A stretch of DNA of 64,000 nt from Branchiostoma floridae (Eukaryota > Chordata > Leptocardii > Amphioxiformes > Branchiostomatidae): contig NC_049983.1 in NCBI RefSeq assembly GCF_000003815.2, forward strand, positions 20,102,009-20,166,008, given 5' to 3'. The notes beneath the pieces were generated by a model. The model was not told the origin of the DNA and searched no databases. It worked only from the letters and a program-made list of their open reading frames with translations. The translations under genes were made by a program, and so were the position numbers. Within the stretch, counting starts at the first letter, position 1, and every line of letters begins with the position of its first letter. Below are positions 35,683 to 46,500 of this stretch, piece after piece.

Positions 35683-38400
35683 CCCGCAGAACCTGCACAT
35701 TACGTTTATATGTAAGTATAAACTATAAAGCGTTACCCAGGCGTTACCGTTGTTTCATTGGAACATTTTTATGTTTGGCCCCTACGTTCCGTTGCCAGGG
35801 AACTTCGCAAGGCGTAATCTTATTTATCGGTGGCGCCGCGTGTAATTTGTGCTAGTCATCACGTATCTCTATGTGGACACGTGCTTTTTTATCTTTGAAA
35901 AAAAAATGAGTCATGTACATGGCATTTATAAATCATCGAATTCTTTTTCAAGATTAAATAGCTTCTTTTGCAAATCAGTCAACTGTAGGTTTGTACATGT
36001 ACTAATAGTGGGCTAAGAAAATCGTAACCATTCCGTGAGAAATCTGGAGTATTCTGGAACCGACATGTAACTGCATATAATTCGCGAACGGTTCACGCGC
36101 AGAGGCTCCTCTGGTTCACACCATAAGACGTTTATTTTTTTTACAAAGAAAATGTTTTGACTTTAACAAAGTCAAGTTCATTACGTGAGGTCAAATTTAC
36201 ACAAGCCTTACAGCAACCTGCTATGACATTGTTGGTATAGCTATAGCACCGTTTATAAAAGGAGCAACTAATAAAGAAGGACTGTGAACTCATTATTATT
36301 TCTATTGGCATTGCTACATGCCTGAGCTAAATTTATACACGTTGCCTAGGAGACGGGTACAGTTGTTGAGGGTAGAGTGAGGGGTTAGGTGTCATGTTCT
36401 ATACTCCCACATGGAGACCCTTTCACTTGCGGTCACCCATGGTGGCCGTTAGGGGGTAACGGAAACCGAGGCGGTCAGGGTCCATGGAGTACAAATACCA
36501 GGCTTGCAGCCAAGAACAATTCCCCTGTCCCTAAAACATCAAAACTTCACGTCCTGAAGTCTTGTTCTGGACGTATTAGCTTTATTTTTAGTACAGCTGT
36601 AACCTCTCTTGATAGGCCTTGTTGGTCTATAGCTAGCGCATTGTGGGACAATAGGCACAGAGCTCGCGGCAGTGACCTTGAATGTAATACAGATGGGTTG
36701 CATTAGCAATAGCCAAGATCCAATAGTCACAGATAGGATGGCGATTGCGTGCACGGAACCGTTTACTCAATCGCCGGCCATAGTCTTCGTCCAACCACCT
36801 GTTGATGACGTGCCAATGAAAACCCTTGCTGTTGGATACATAATCTCCAAGCAGATGTAGGGTTTGGCTGTTTTACCCAGTGAGTCTGGGGCATTTTCTA
36901 CGTCTTCATATTAGTCCGTGATTTTTAAGTTATCTCTTAAAACGGGAGGCGAGGAAGTAAAAAGCAGTTCACTAGAAGGGATGGACACAAAAGTGCGTCA
37001 AAACACGGGTATTCCAACCCTACATCTGCTCGGAGATTAGAATATATATAACACACCACCAAGACCAAACAATGTACCAAAATAGTACATTATACACCCT
37101 GCTATGACATGTTGTCTTCTTCCAATTTGAACATGATTCTAAACTATCACATGTACTGCAAGTCGACACAAATATTAATCTATTTATCTTTTTTCAACCC
37201 TTCAGGTTTCCTGGACCATTAAGGATGATGGTAAGCTGACTGCTAATGTCTGGCCTTACATGTCTGGGAAACACACACTAGGTGCTCTTACTTGCCATTG
37301 AAGAAGGGAGACCACAAGCTACAACACTTCAGCAATAAAGCAACCAGTGTCCAGCTCTTAAGTGTGAACTCTGCTAGTACAAATGTCTTACATGTATTCT
37401 TAAGCTCCTGTCACACATTCAAGATCTTGCCACAACAATGCTGCCGACCATGAAGGTCGTCACTGGGTTGGTAATAGCCTAAAATCCACATAATCTAGCT
37501 CCAGATCACCCCTCTAGTCACATCCAATTGCAATGAGAATATGACTTTGCCAACTTTGATTTTCAAAAATTCATAGTCGGCTGGTGCAGAAGACTTTCAA
37601 ATGCTAGTAGACAACATTGCCGACCAACTGACAACCACAGATGACCTTGCTTAAGACTCCGGACCAAGGTCTGGAGGCCATGTTCAGCTATGTGTGACAG
37701 AAGCCTTAACAAAATAAGCATAGTAACTCAAGACAGCCATTGAAAACTTTATCAATTGTAATACCTTTATTCTATTTCCAAACACAATATTGTGTAATGA
37801 GTAATGATTGTTTCTTATAGCCCACAGAACTGGCTTGACAGGTACTTCAATACATTGTTTACCGTTATGTCCAAAATGTTTATCTTACAAATATTGTCAA
37901 CCACTTCAATAGTTATTTACAAACTATTATCACCTACCTAATTTTTTTCTGTACATCCACATACATGTTTTTTGTATATAGGAAATTAAGCAAATACATT
38001 AGATAAAATCTAGTGTCTTTCTATAGGAATATCCCATAAAACAAAACTGTAGTCCTAGAATATATATAACCACAATGCATGATTATATAACTCCTGTATA
38101 CATTAATATGGTGCATCATGTAGAGTATAACAGAGTTAATAGGTGCTTATAGTGTAAAGAGATGTCGAGTAAATAGTTGGGACAGTTTAGACTTTGTTCC
38201 TATATAGCCTGAATGAAAGATACTAGGTGGTATATGTATTTACTTTGTGACTTTGCTTGGTAAGTATTTGTCCATGTACTTGAATGAAAGAAGCCCTTCA
38301 AACTCCGTCCAGTTTGTAAATGCCGTAGTGTGTAGTTTATGTATGTATATGGTGAATGGGTGTTGGGGGAGAAAAACTGTTTTGTTTTTCACTGAATAAA
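35683..38400 (+). other. Probable 3' UTR of YNAL-motif gene, with intron
   Basis: A donor-like TTATATGTAAGT at about 35709 and an acceptor TTTTTCAACCCTTCAG ending at 37205 suggest a 3' UTR intron. The terminal UTR exon would then run from 37206 to the AATAAA at 38395-38400. No coding potential was seen. The open frame at 36389-36706 lacks splice context and similarity to anything known to me. Confidence 0.4.
38395..38400 (+). terminator. Poly(A) signal AATAAA
   Basis: AATAAA followed by TTGTGTTTGTGTTATTTTTT, a GT/T-rich downstream element. It probably ends the YNAL-motif transcript. Confidence 0.5.
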
Positions 38401-39984
38401 CTTGTGTTTGTGTTATTTTTTCCTGTTGTCTGGTTACTTAGCAACATCATGCCCTTAGACTATTCTGATAACCCAGGTCCCGTATATTGATTTATCTTTG
38501 ATCAATGTCACTTTGAACTTTCTGATGGGGTTAAGCTGTGGAGGTTCTTTCTGACAGCAAAAAGGGTAATCAAAAAGCAATTAAGAGAGGCCAGGGGGTG
38601 TGGTATTGATTATGAAGGGATCTTGGCCTGCTGGATAGGGTACTGTTAACTCACAATCTAAGCAGAACAAGGGTTGTGGGTTTGTAAGCCAAAGCAGGTC
38701 CCATTTTTATGTGCTTGCAAAAGCTTGCTAACACAGTTTTTCTCAAACTATTCATGTGAAAGTGAGTACCTAGTTTTGGCTAGGGATGTCCTCTTGGATA
38801 GGACATATTGGTAAATGGGAGGTCGTGAGTTTAAGGACAGCCATACCTCGTGCATGTTAAAACCACACTGATCAATAAAGGCAGGAGTCCTTCAGACAAG
38901 ATTAGAGTACATAGCACAATTTCATTCTTTTACCAGCTCGATCTGCACAGCTCGACCATGATCTGACATGTATTACACAAAGTGTCACATTGAAGGCTGA
39001 TATGCAAGCTCTGTCCAGCAAGATATGAGTGTATACAAATGTAGATACATTATTGGCACATGCGAGATGATAAATACACCACCATATAAATAACCTATTA
39101 AGACAAATCTGTGTGGTCTATCTACAAAGTAACATTAAAAACTTTGTCAGAATATACCTTGTATCTTAAATACAAAATCACAACAATGGTACAATACAAT
39201 ACAATACAGTTATAGAACTGCCTCATATCTTACCATTACATTACATAGAAGCACGCATCGCATATGTTTCACTTTGGCATGAACTGCTAGTATGGTGTAG
39301 CTATAGGATTTGATTGTCCAACAAAACAGAAGTTGCAAAGGCCAAAAGTCACATTTCCTGACTGACTGACTCACTCACTCACATAGTCTATGTCACATAC
39401 ATGAACAATAAAAATGATTTTTAAGTAAGAACCAAAAGCCAACATAAAAGATGAATCCATAAGTTGCAACAATGCATATTTCACGACAACAATACTGTAG
39501 ATCTACATGACCAATTTCATTATGCAAGAAACTTATCACCCATAAGTGATTCATTGCATCTGCAGAAAAGGGATACTCTTGCAAGTTTATTTTTTGCTGA
39601 ACATTTAAGTGTTCAGTCATCAATAATTTACAACCAATCATCAACCAGGCCGCATTGTTTTGATGGCCATTTGGAATGTACACAAGGCTTCCTTTACACA
39701 AATGCCTCTGTCTGTCCCCAAAGTATTGTCAACAATGAAAGTTCCTTGATATTGAATGAGTGGATAGGCTTTGCAGGATGGGTGTGAAGTGCTTTTTTTA
39801 GCCAAATATTTGCCCTACCTACATTTCGAGTAATGGTCAAGTTTATGTGGTAAAAACACTGACTGTTCAGCAATCTATGGTTCACCTCTGTTGTATTGTT
39901 TTTCTCTTTTTGGCAGTAGAAATTTGATTATCAACAAACTACTAGTAGTAGTAGTAGAGAGTATCATGGACCAAAAGCTGTTGT
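38401..39984. other. Intergenic and CYB561D2 3' UTR
   Basis: No gene is seen. A minus-strand AATAAA (TTTATT at 39586-39591) is a candidate poly(A) signal for the cytochrome b561 gene. The open frames at 39393-39787 overlap each other on both strands and are probably chance. Confidence 0.4.
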
Positions 39985-42622
39985 TCAAATCTTGATTCGT
40001 CTCCCCAGGTAGGCAGTGGTCACTTGTTGCATGATGACCAGGGCCAGAATGGCTGGACAGCACAGACACACCACCCACAACATCCCCTCCAATTCCTGTG
40101 AGAACCAGTTAGAGTTAATGCCCAGCGCCAGACTGCTACACGCCAGGGCGTAACCCAACAACCCAAACGTGGCATGGTACATTTTCAACTGTGCCAGAGT
40201 CATCCAGCTTTTCAGCAACTTCGGATATAGCAAATTTATCCCCCCCATAGATTGCACGACAGAGTAGAAGACTGTTGTTACGCCAATGAGTCCATGCCAC
40301 GAGACGAAGTGATCCTTCCCCATACGCTCCTTGTTGAGATAGATGGCCATGAGGCCTCCCACAGCACAGACAACAGCGCCAGCTTGCAGGATCCAGTGGA
40401 AGCGCACCTTCGACTTTCTCATGGCATTTATCATGAGGGAGCTCTCAGGTGAGAACATCAGGATAGCCTCTGTCATCAACAGCCCATACTAATGAAGAGA
40501 GGATAGATTTTCTAGTTATGTGTCATTCTTATCTTCAGGGATAGATTATGACGTCCAGGAACTAACAAGGCAACAGTTCACATATAAATTTTAGGATGTA
40601 TTTATGAAGGTTTAACATCCAGATAAACAATTCAATTTCTACAACTGGATATAAAATGGGAAATCAATTTTGGATGTTTTGAGTGACATCCATCACTCTT
40701 CTTCAGCGTCACTAGAAATGAACTGGCAGAACAATTTTCAATACATGTATCATGTATAATGCTATTATGTTTAATATGATGCTGAACCATACTCACTCCA
40801 GTCACCATCAGAGTTGGGTGCCAGGAAAATAAACCTGAGGACAAACAGAAATCACCTTAACAACATTGATGACAATTAACTTAACTTACACTTGGCATAT
40901 CTAATATATCTGATCATCATGTCATTGCTTAATTGCTTATATAACTCAAAGTTTAATGTGATGGTACTTGGATAATACTTACACTAAGTTACAGTACATG
41001 CCTAGTGGGTCAATTCATTTAACGTTTAAAGGACAGCATCAGAAAATTTTCAATTCTTTATTTTCCAGTAGTTTACTCATTAAAAAGTTGATGTACGTCA
41101 ATTTTTACATTGATCCGCCTAATATGACCCTGTAGACACTTCGCGCTCTCCTCCTCTCCCCGCCGCGCTGGCCGATGACGTAATGGCCTCGTTCTGATCG
41201 TCTGAGATTGTATGACGTCACGGATCCGAAACTTCTAGCCAGCCATTTTGCTCGGTGAACCTCGGTCCTCTCAGCCATAAATAATCACCCCGCCATTCTG
41301 GAGTTCACTTTGTTGTCATTGAAAATTACTTTCGTGGACCTGTAAGTCGCTTCATAGACAGCTCACAACGCGACTTACAGGTCCACGAAGTTAATTGTCA
41401 ACAACAACGGACTGGCTTCCAGAATGGCGGTGTGATTTCCCGCCGAAGGGACCGAGGTTCACCGAGCAAAATGGCTGGCATGGCCAGAAGTTTCAATTCT
41501 GATTTGTGACGTCAGCGCGCAGGCAATCAGAACGAGGCCATTACGTCATCGGCCAGCGCGGCGGGAGAGGGGAGGAGAGCGCGAAGTTCAAACGTGTCTA
41601 CAGGGTCATATTGGGCGGATTAATGTAAAAATTGACGTAAATCAACTTTTTAATGAGTAAACTACTGGAAAATAATGAATTGAAGATTTTCTGATGCTTT
41701 CCTTTAAGTATACATCATTTCAGGTTTTCAATTGTGAGACCAGATCAATCATACATGACTACTAGTATGATATGATAACATTATCAATAACATTTTGTTT
41801 TGTATGTAGCCTCAAAGAAATGTTGTTTATTAGCTGTTGCCATACATTGTACCAATACTGTAATATTACTAATAACGTCCTTGATTGTATCGTAAATAAA
41901 TAAATTGTATCGTTGATTGAAACCTAGCTGAGGCAACTAGGCTCTGAAAAACGTATCTAATTGTAGTGGCAGGAAAACACTACAAGTAGATACGTTTTTC
42001 AGAGCCTAGTTGCCTCAGCTAATTGAAACCTTGTGTTAAGTGTCGAGCTAGAGTAGTGAAAAGAATAAAGGGCAACGAGCTCGTTAGCTGAATCATGACA
42101 ACAAAAAGGCATAGCACGTTACGTATTTCATCAAGGAGGTTATTGAAACCTCAGTATGTTTTCAGATGTCTTCATTGGTTCACACCACCAACTAAGGAGG
42201 TTATATCCTTGTTCACACTGATAATCAGCCTACAGGTCGTTTACCTTTAAATCACCTATTCAGTGACGCACGCGTAGCTATGCAAATTGATCTTCAAATG
42301 ACAGTCAGATACGTAAAGTAACGTCATCAATATTTTTCATCATCGGAGCTGTGCAAATTGTCTAATCAATAACTTATATGAATAATCAATGATAAGTTAC
42401 ACGTAAACATGGATGATGCCCCGCCCACAACACACATAAAAAACTGAATAAAACAGTGAATTTAAGGGTCTTACTCGAGCCAGGCCATGCTGTGTATATT
42501 ACTACAGCGGCAAGAATGACGGCAGCGGCGTGAGCAACCATCCCGAGAGCGAACGATCGGCGAGAACAAGTCGCAGAGCTGAGGCAAAAATCTCTTCTTT
42601 CCTGATTTGAGCTTTCCGCCAT
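39985..42622 (-). CDS. CYB561D2: Cytochrome b561 domain protein 2
   Basis: Minus-strand exons 42475-42622, 40797-40834 (38 bp) and 39985-40488 join in phase to give 229 residues, close to the roughly 220 of the vertebrate protein. It is a six-helix membrane cytochrome that moves electrons across membranes, probably from ascorbate. The four heme-ligand histidines are all present: H55 in SWHP, H93 in RFHW, H127 in SWHG and H167 in MYHA. The MTEAILMFSPESSL and GGINLLYPKLL segments match the CYB561D1/D2 family. The ATG at 42622 starts MAESSNQERRD; an upstream TTG-CAT gives no better start. The choice of D2 over D1 is from overall recall and less certain. The gene is head to head with SEPHS2 across 941 bp. 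Its first intron hosts two foldback elements. Confidence 0.9.
41026..41707. mobile_element. Giant foldback element, TTAA-flanked
   Basis: Almost the entire 682 bp is one inverted repeat with arms of about 320 bp. The left arm from TTAAAGGACAGCATCAGAAA is mirrored by a right arm ending CTGATGCTTTCCTTTAA. The element is flanked by TTAA on both sides (41026-41029 and 41704-41707), the piggyBac target. Arms show GC-rich blocks (GGCCGATGACGTAATGGCC) and differ by several small indels and substitutions. There is no open frame. It lies in intron 1 of the cytochrome b561 gene. The piggyBac relation rests on TTAA only. Confidence 0.75.
41925..42021. mobile_element. 97-bp hairpin MITE with 9-bp TSD
   Basis: A perfect 35-bp inverted repeat starts TAGCTGAGGCAACTAGGCTC; an inner TGTAGTG/CACTACA pair extends the hairpin. 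The 9-bp direct repeat ATTGAAACC flanks it at 41916-41924 and 42022-42030. A 9-bp duplication suggests a Mutator-like origin. It is nested in the same intron as the giant foldback. Confidence 0.8.
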
Positions 42623-43563
42623 ATGCAATGCACCAAGTGCGCAAGCTCAAGGGTCTGTTAGGGAGATCAAGGATACCGATTGGGAAATCTTCTACATTTC
42701 TATAAGAACAGTTGCCATTTACAACACTAAAACAACTCATTGAGCTGCATCTCGTACTCAAAATGGCACTGACCTAATATCAAGGAAAAATTTGTAGGCA
42801 TTATATTCTTTTACATGTAAAAACTGTGAAAAACAATGAACGAGACAGACTCCCCGATACACATCCTCAAGAGGCCATGAATTGGGCGTTTCAAAGTCCA
42901 CTTTCGAGCTCTTTGCACAATATTTTGCGCTTTCTATGCAATTTTTCGGAGATAGGCAAACGGAAATGCATATTTGACTCCATGGATAGCAAAAGAATCA
43001 ATAACTTTGTCGACAATTGTTTAATATTTACCAGTTTCTTATCTGAGTTTTGTCAGCTCAAATAGATTAAATAGAGCCACGCTACATGGGTCCTTCATAA
43101 GCAGCGTTTGGGACTGACCCGATGTTCATTTTCTAACGTGCCTTACTTTTTTGACCATTTTATTCGATAAAAGACATAATATTACCATAACATAGGATAG
43201 AAAATTATATAATTGTCTTATTAATGAATGGTAAGAAGCCAGTAAAGGCTTATTTGTGAAAAATACGACCAATATAGTGCAAAATTTATTAGGCAGGAAA
43301 AAGTTTTGGAGGCGTAAGCTCTATGCAGATGAGTACACGTGAGTCCTCGCTGGCGTGCTCTGATCGCCACCCCGGACGAAGGTGTCTTCATCGAGCCATC
43401 TTTCTGCCGAAATGTTGGACAAATTCAACTTTGTATAGGCGCATTTTATCCTAGATTATTTCTAACGCTCGTTAAGGCTAGTTTGGTCGCATTTTTGGAT
43501 TTTTTGCGCGCGATTTGTTGATTTATTTTGTGTCTCTTTTTGTCTGGCAGGGAGTTGGAAAAC
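42623..43563. promoter_or_regulatory. Shared region of divergent CYB561D2 / SEPHS2
   Basis: The two start codons are 941 bp apart on opposite strands. A splice acceptor (CTCTTTTTGTCTGGCAG ending at 43550) precedes the SEPHS2 ATG by 13 bases, so SEPHS2 has at least one non-coding first exon in this interval. No TATA box was recognised. Confidence 0.5.
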
Positions 43564-46500
43564 ATGGCTGCCCCAGAGCAAGTCCAGCAGGCTGTGCGCC
43601 CAGGAAGGGTCTTCGATCCCGTGGCCCACGGCTTGGATAAGTCTTTCCGACTCACGCGCTTTGCGGACCTGAAGGGATGATGTTGCAAGGTCCCTCAGGA
43701 GGTTCTGCTCAACCTCTTGGAGGGACTGCAAAATCAGACGATCCCAGAGGAGCAGGGGCAGTTTTTGCCGCCTCATTTCGCTCCGATAGGTGGGAAATTT
43801 CCCCTTCGTTTGGGTCTTGCTTAGCGCAGTGCTTGCTTGTTCCGCTAGAGGGAGTGCGTGAGCTGTCTGTTGCACCTCTAGAAAGGCGCGGTCAACCTGC
43901 ACAGCCCGCATGTTTCCGCGAATTCCGCCACCCGTGAAAGCTACCTCAACAACGTTTCATAGACGATATCCTTTGTAGATCAGTGCATCGTTGGGTATCA
44001 ACATTTTTGCAAGGTGTAGTCTACCTTTAGGACGGAAAATGTAGGCCAAAAATGTATTCTGCAAGGAGCAGTTAGTGTGTCGCTTGCCCCCCTCCCCAAG
44101 GTAACTAAAGGCATTGTTCAGAGTTTGTCGAAAAATCTAACTTGGAATGCATCTTGAAGGAAAAGTATTTGGATGAGATGTACATTAACTGGCCATGTAA
44201 AATTTTTGATACAGCTGGAGATCACCAAGGCGAATATTACAAAATATTATGATGTAAAATATTTTAGAGAGGATGAAATATTACCAAGATTGTAGAATGA
44301 GAATTTATGTTTTTTTGAGAGCTAACACCTGCAGTTCCATCTCCTGTCACCAGGGATCGGCATGGACAGCTGCGTGGTCCCCCTGCGCCAAGGTGGACTC
44401 TCCCTGGTGCAAACTACAGACTTCTTCTACCCACTGGTTGATGACCCTTACATGCAGGTATATTGTCTGTGATGAGGCCTGGTTGTGATTAAAATATATG
44501 TTTGCATATGTTAAATTTTCACTTCCGGCAAGGCGGAATACAACTTAGATACGCCCCGCAAGTCCAGGCTGATAGGGTTGGTTGTACCTATGATGATACA
44601 CATGCACCACACTGAACTGTTGGTTGAAGAAGAAACTCACACCACACCACAGAATCTGAGGTACAAGGAAAACTGACACAGAAAGATGTCTTTCCTAACC
44701 CTAATTTTTTTATTAGAGCTTGTCCTGCTAAGGATTTTATTTGCCCATTTGACCCAGTTATCTGGTGAATAAGACTTAACCTACTGTTAATGCAGAAATG
44801 TTCGCGGTGGATTAATGTCCGCGGTTTAAAATGCATTTACAGTATTCTGTGCTGCCACTGCAAATTTACTTCCCCAATCGATGCAGTTTGCTGCATAGTA
44901 TGTAACATATAGGTGAGAAAGACCCCCAACCCGAAAAGATACTGGACCCATAAACAAGCATTATGTATGTGCATCCCCAGTATACATGGGCTCAGCAGGA
45001 CAAGGGTTAGTATGCTTCAGAGCATTATGCTCACAGTTCCAGCTGCACATGATGGTTCAGATTTTGACCTCTATACCTACATGCGTCCCGTGATTTTTCC
45101 TGGAACTACAGGGAAAGATCGCGTGTGCGAATGTGCTAAGTGACCTGTACGCCATGGGTGTGAAGACGTGCGACAACATGCTGATGTTGCTGGGTGTGAG
45201 CAACAAGATGTCAGACAAGGAGAGGGACACCGTGGTACCACTCATCATCAGGGGCTTCAAGGTGAGAAAAGGTTACTGCTGGAAAGGATATGGCAGTGCT
45301 TGAGAGAGAAAGGATTCTGTAGTACAAGGAATGCATTTTTGCAGTCATGAGTTTATTCGTGATGAGGCCACTGCACAAACCACCTCAACCAAACCATTGC
45401 AATCATTTCTTCACCATGTATCTACAAAAATAATTTGTTGTTCTGAATTATTCACTCTTTTTGGTTTTTGAGGGGCTGTACCTTTAAAAGCAGAACCCTC
45501 CCTAAGCATTGTATTAAACAAAGGTCAGCACCACTTTTTATGATGTCAGCTAAATTTTTGAGGAGAACCCTACAATGTGACAGTGTGGTGACACTGATTT
45601 CACAAATTGTCTGTACCGATGATGACACTCATGCACCACACTGAACAGTGGCTGAATGAGAAACCTTACACCACACCACAGAATCTGAGGTACAAGGACA
45701 TAGTTCTTTTCTTATGTTGAAAAGTATAATATTGTTCCTGATGACTCTAAATGATATACCATTCTAATTGTTGTTATCTCCAGGACCTTGCAGAAGAAGC
45801 GGGCACCATGGTACAGGGAGGACAGACTGTTCTGAACCCTTGGGTCACTATCGGTGGGGTGGCCACTACCGTCTGCCCACCCAACGAGTTCATCGAGTAA
45901 GTCTAGTCTTTACAGAGTTTTGTTATGGGTAAGAAAAGGACTCGAAAAAATCTCAACTCCTCAATAGAACTAGTAGGAGTTAGTGGTCATGCTCTAGACT
46001 GTTTCTGTCTTTGCATTTGAATCATCAGTACTTTTTACTTTGCAAATGTGAGAATGTTTGTCCCATATGATGAGAGTTTCTTCCCTGACAAACAGCTGGA
46101 GGTAAACTGATTTAATGAGCCTGATGGGACTTAGTATAAAGAAAAGGAACATGTTGAACGTACAGTTTGTTAGTTTGTATTGGTTAACCGTTAATGTTAG
46201 ATCTGATGTCCTGTTCCGCAGGCCTGGTAATGCGGTGGTCGGTGACGTGCTGGTGCTGACCAAGCCTCTCGGCACGCAGGTCGCAGTCAACGCTCACCAG
46301 TGGTTGGACGAGGTACGTGTTGTACCGCCACCTTAACTCCTTCATGCTCATTCTCAGTCACAGTAAGCTTACAAGTTGGGCTTAGTTTCTGTAATATACT
46401 GTTTGCAGTTTGTGTACATGGTTTCTTGTTTGCAATCATGTACAGAGAGGACTTGCATGTAATCAGAAAGCATATGTCAAGTACAAAGAAAACCTAACTT

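Noticed and set aside
43678-43680. Premature stop making SEPHS2 a pseudogene
   Set aside because: The UGA is at the known Sec position, all later exons are intact, and both the post-UGA hairpin and a SECIS-like fold are present.
43462-43911. 149-codon minus-strand frame opposite SEPHS2 exon 1
   Set aside because: Shadow of the conserved SEPHS2 exon; no similarity or splice context.
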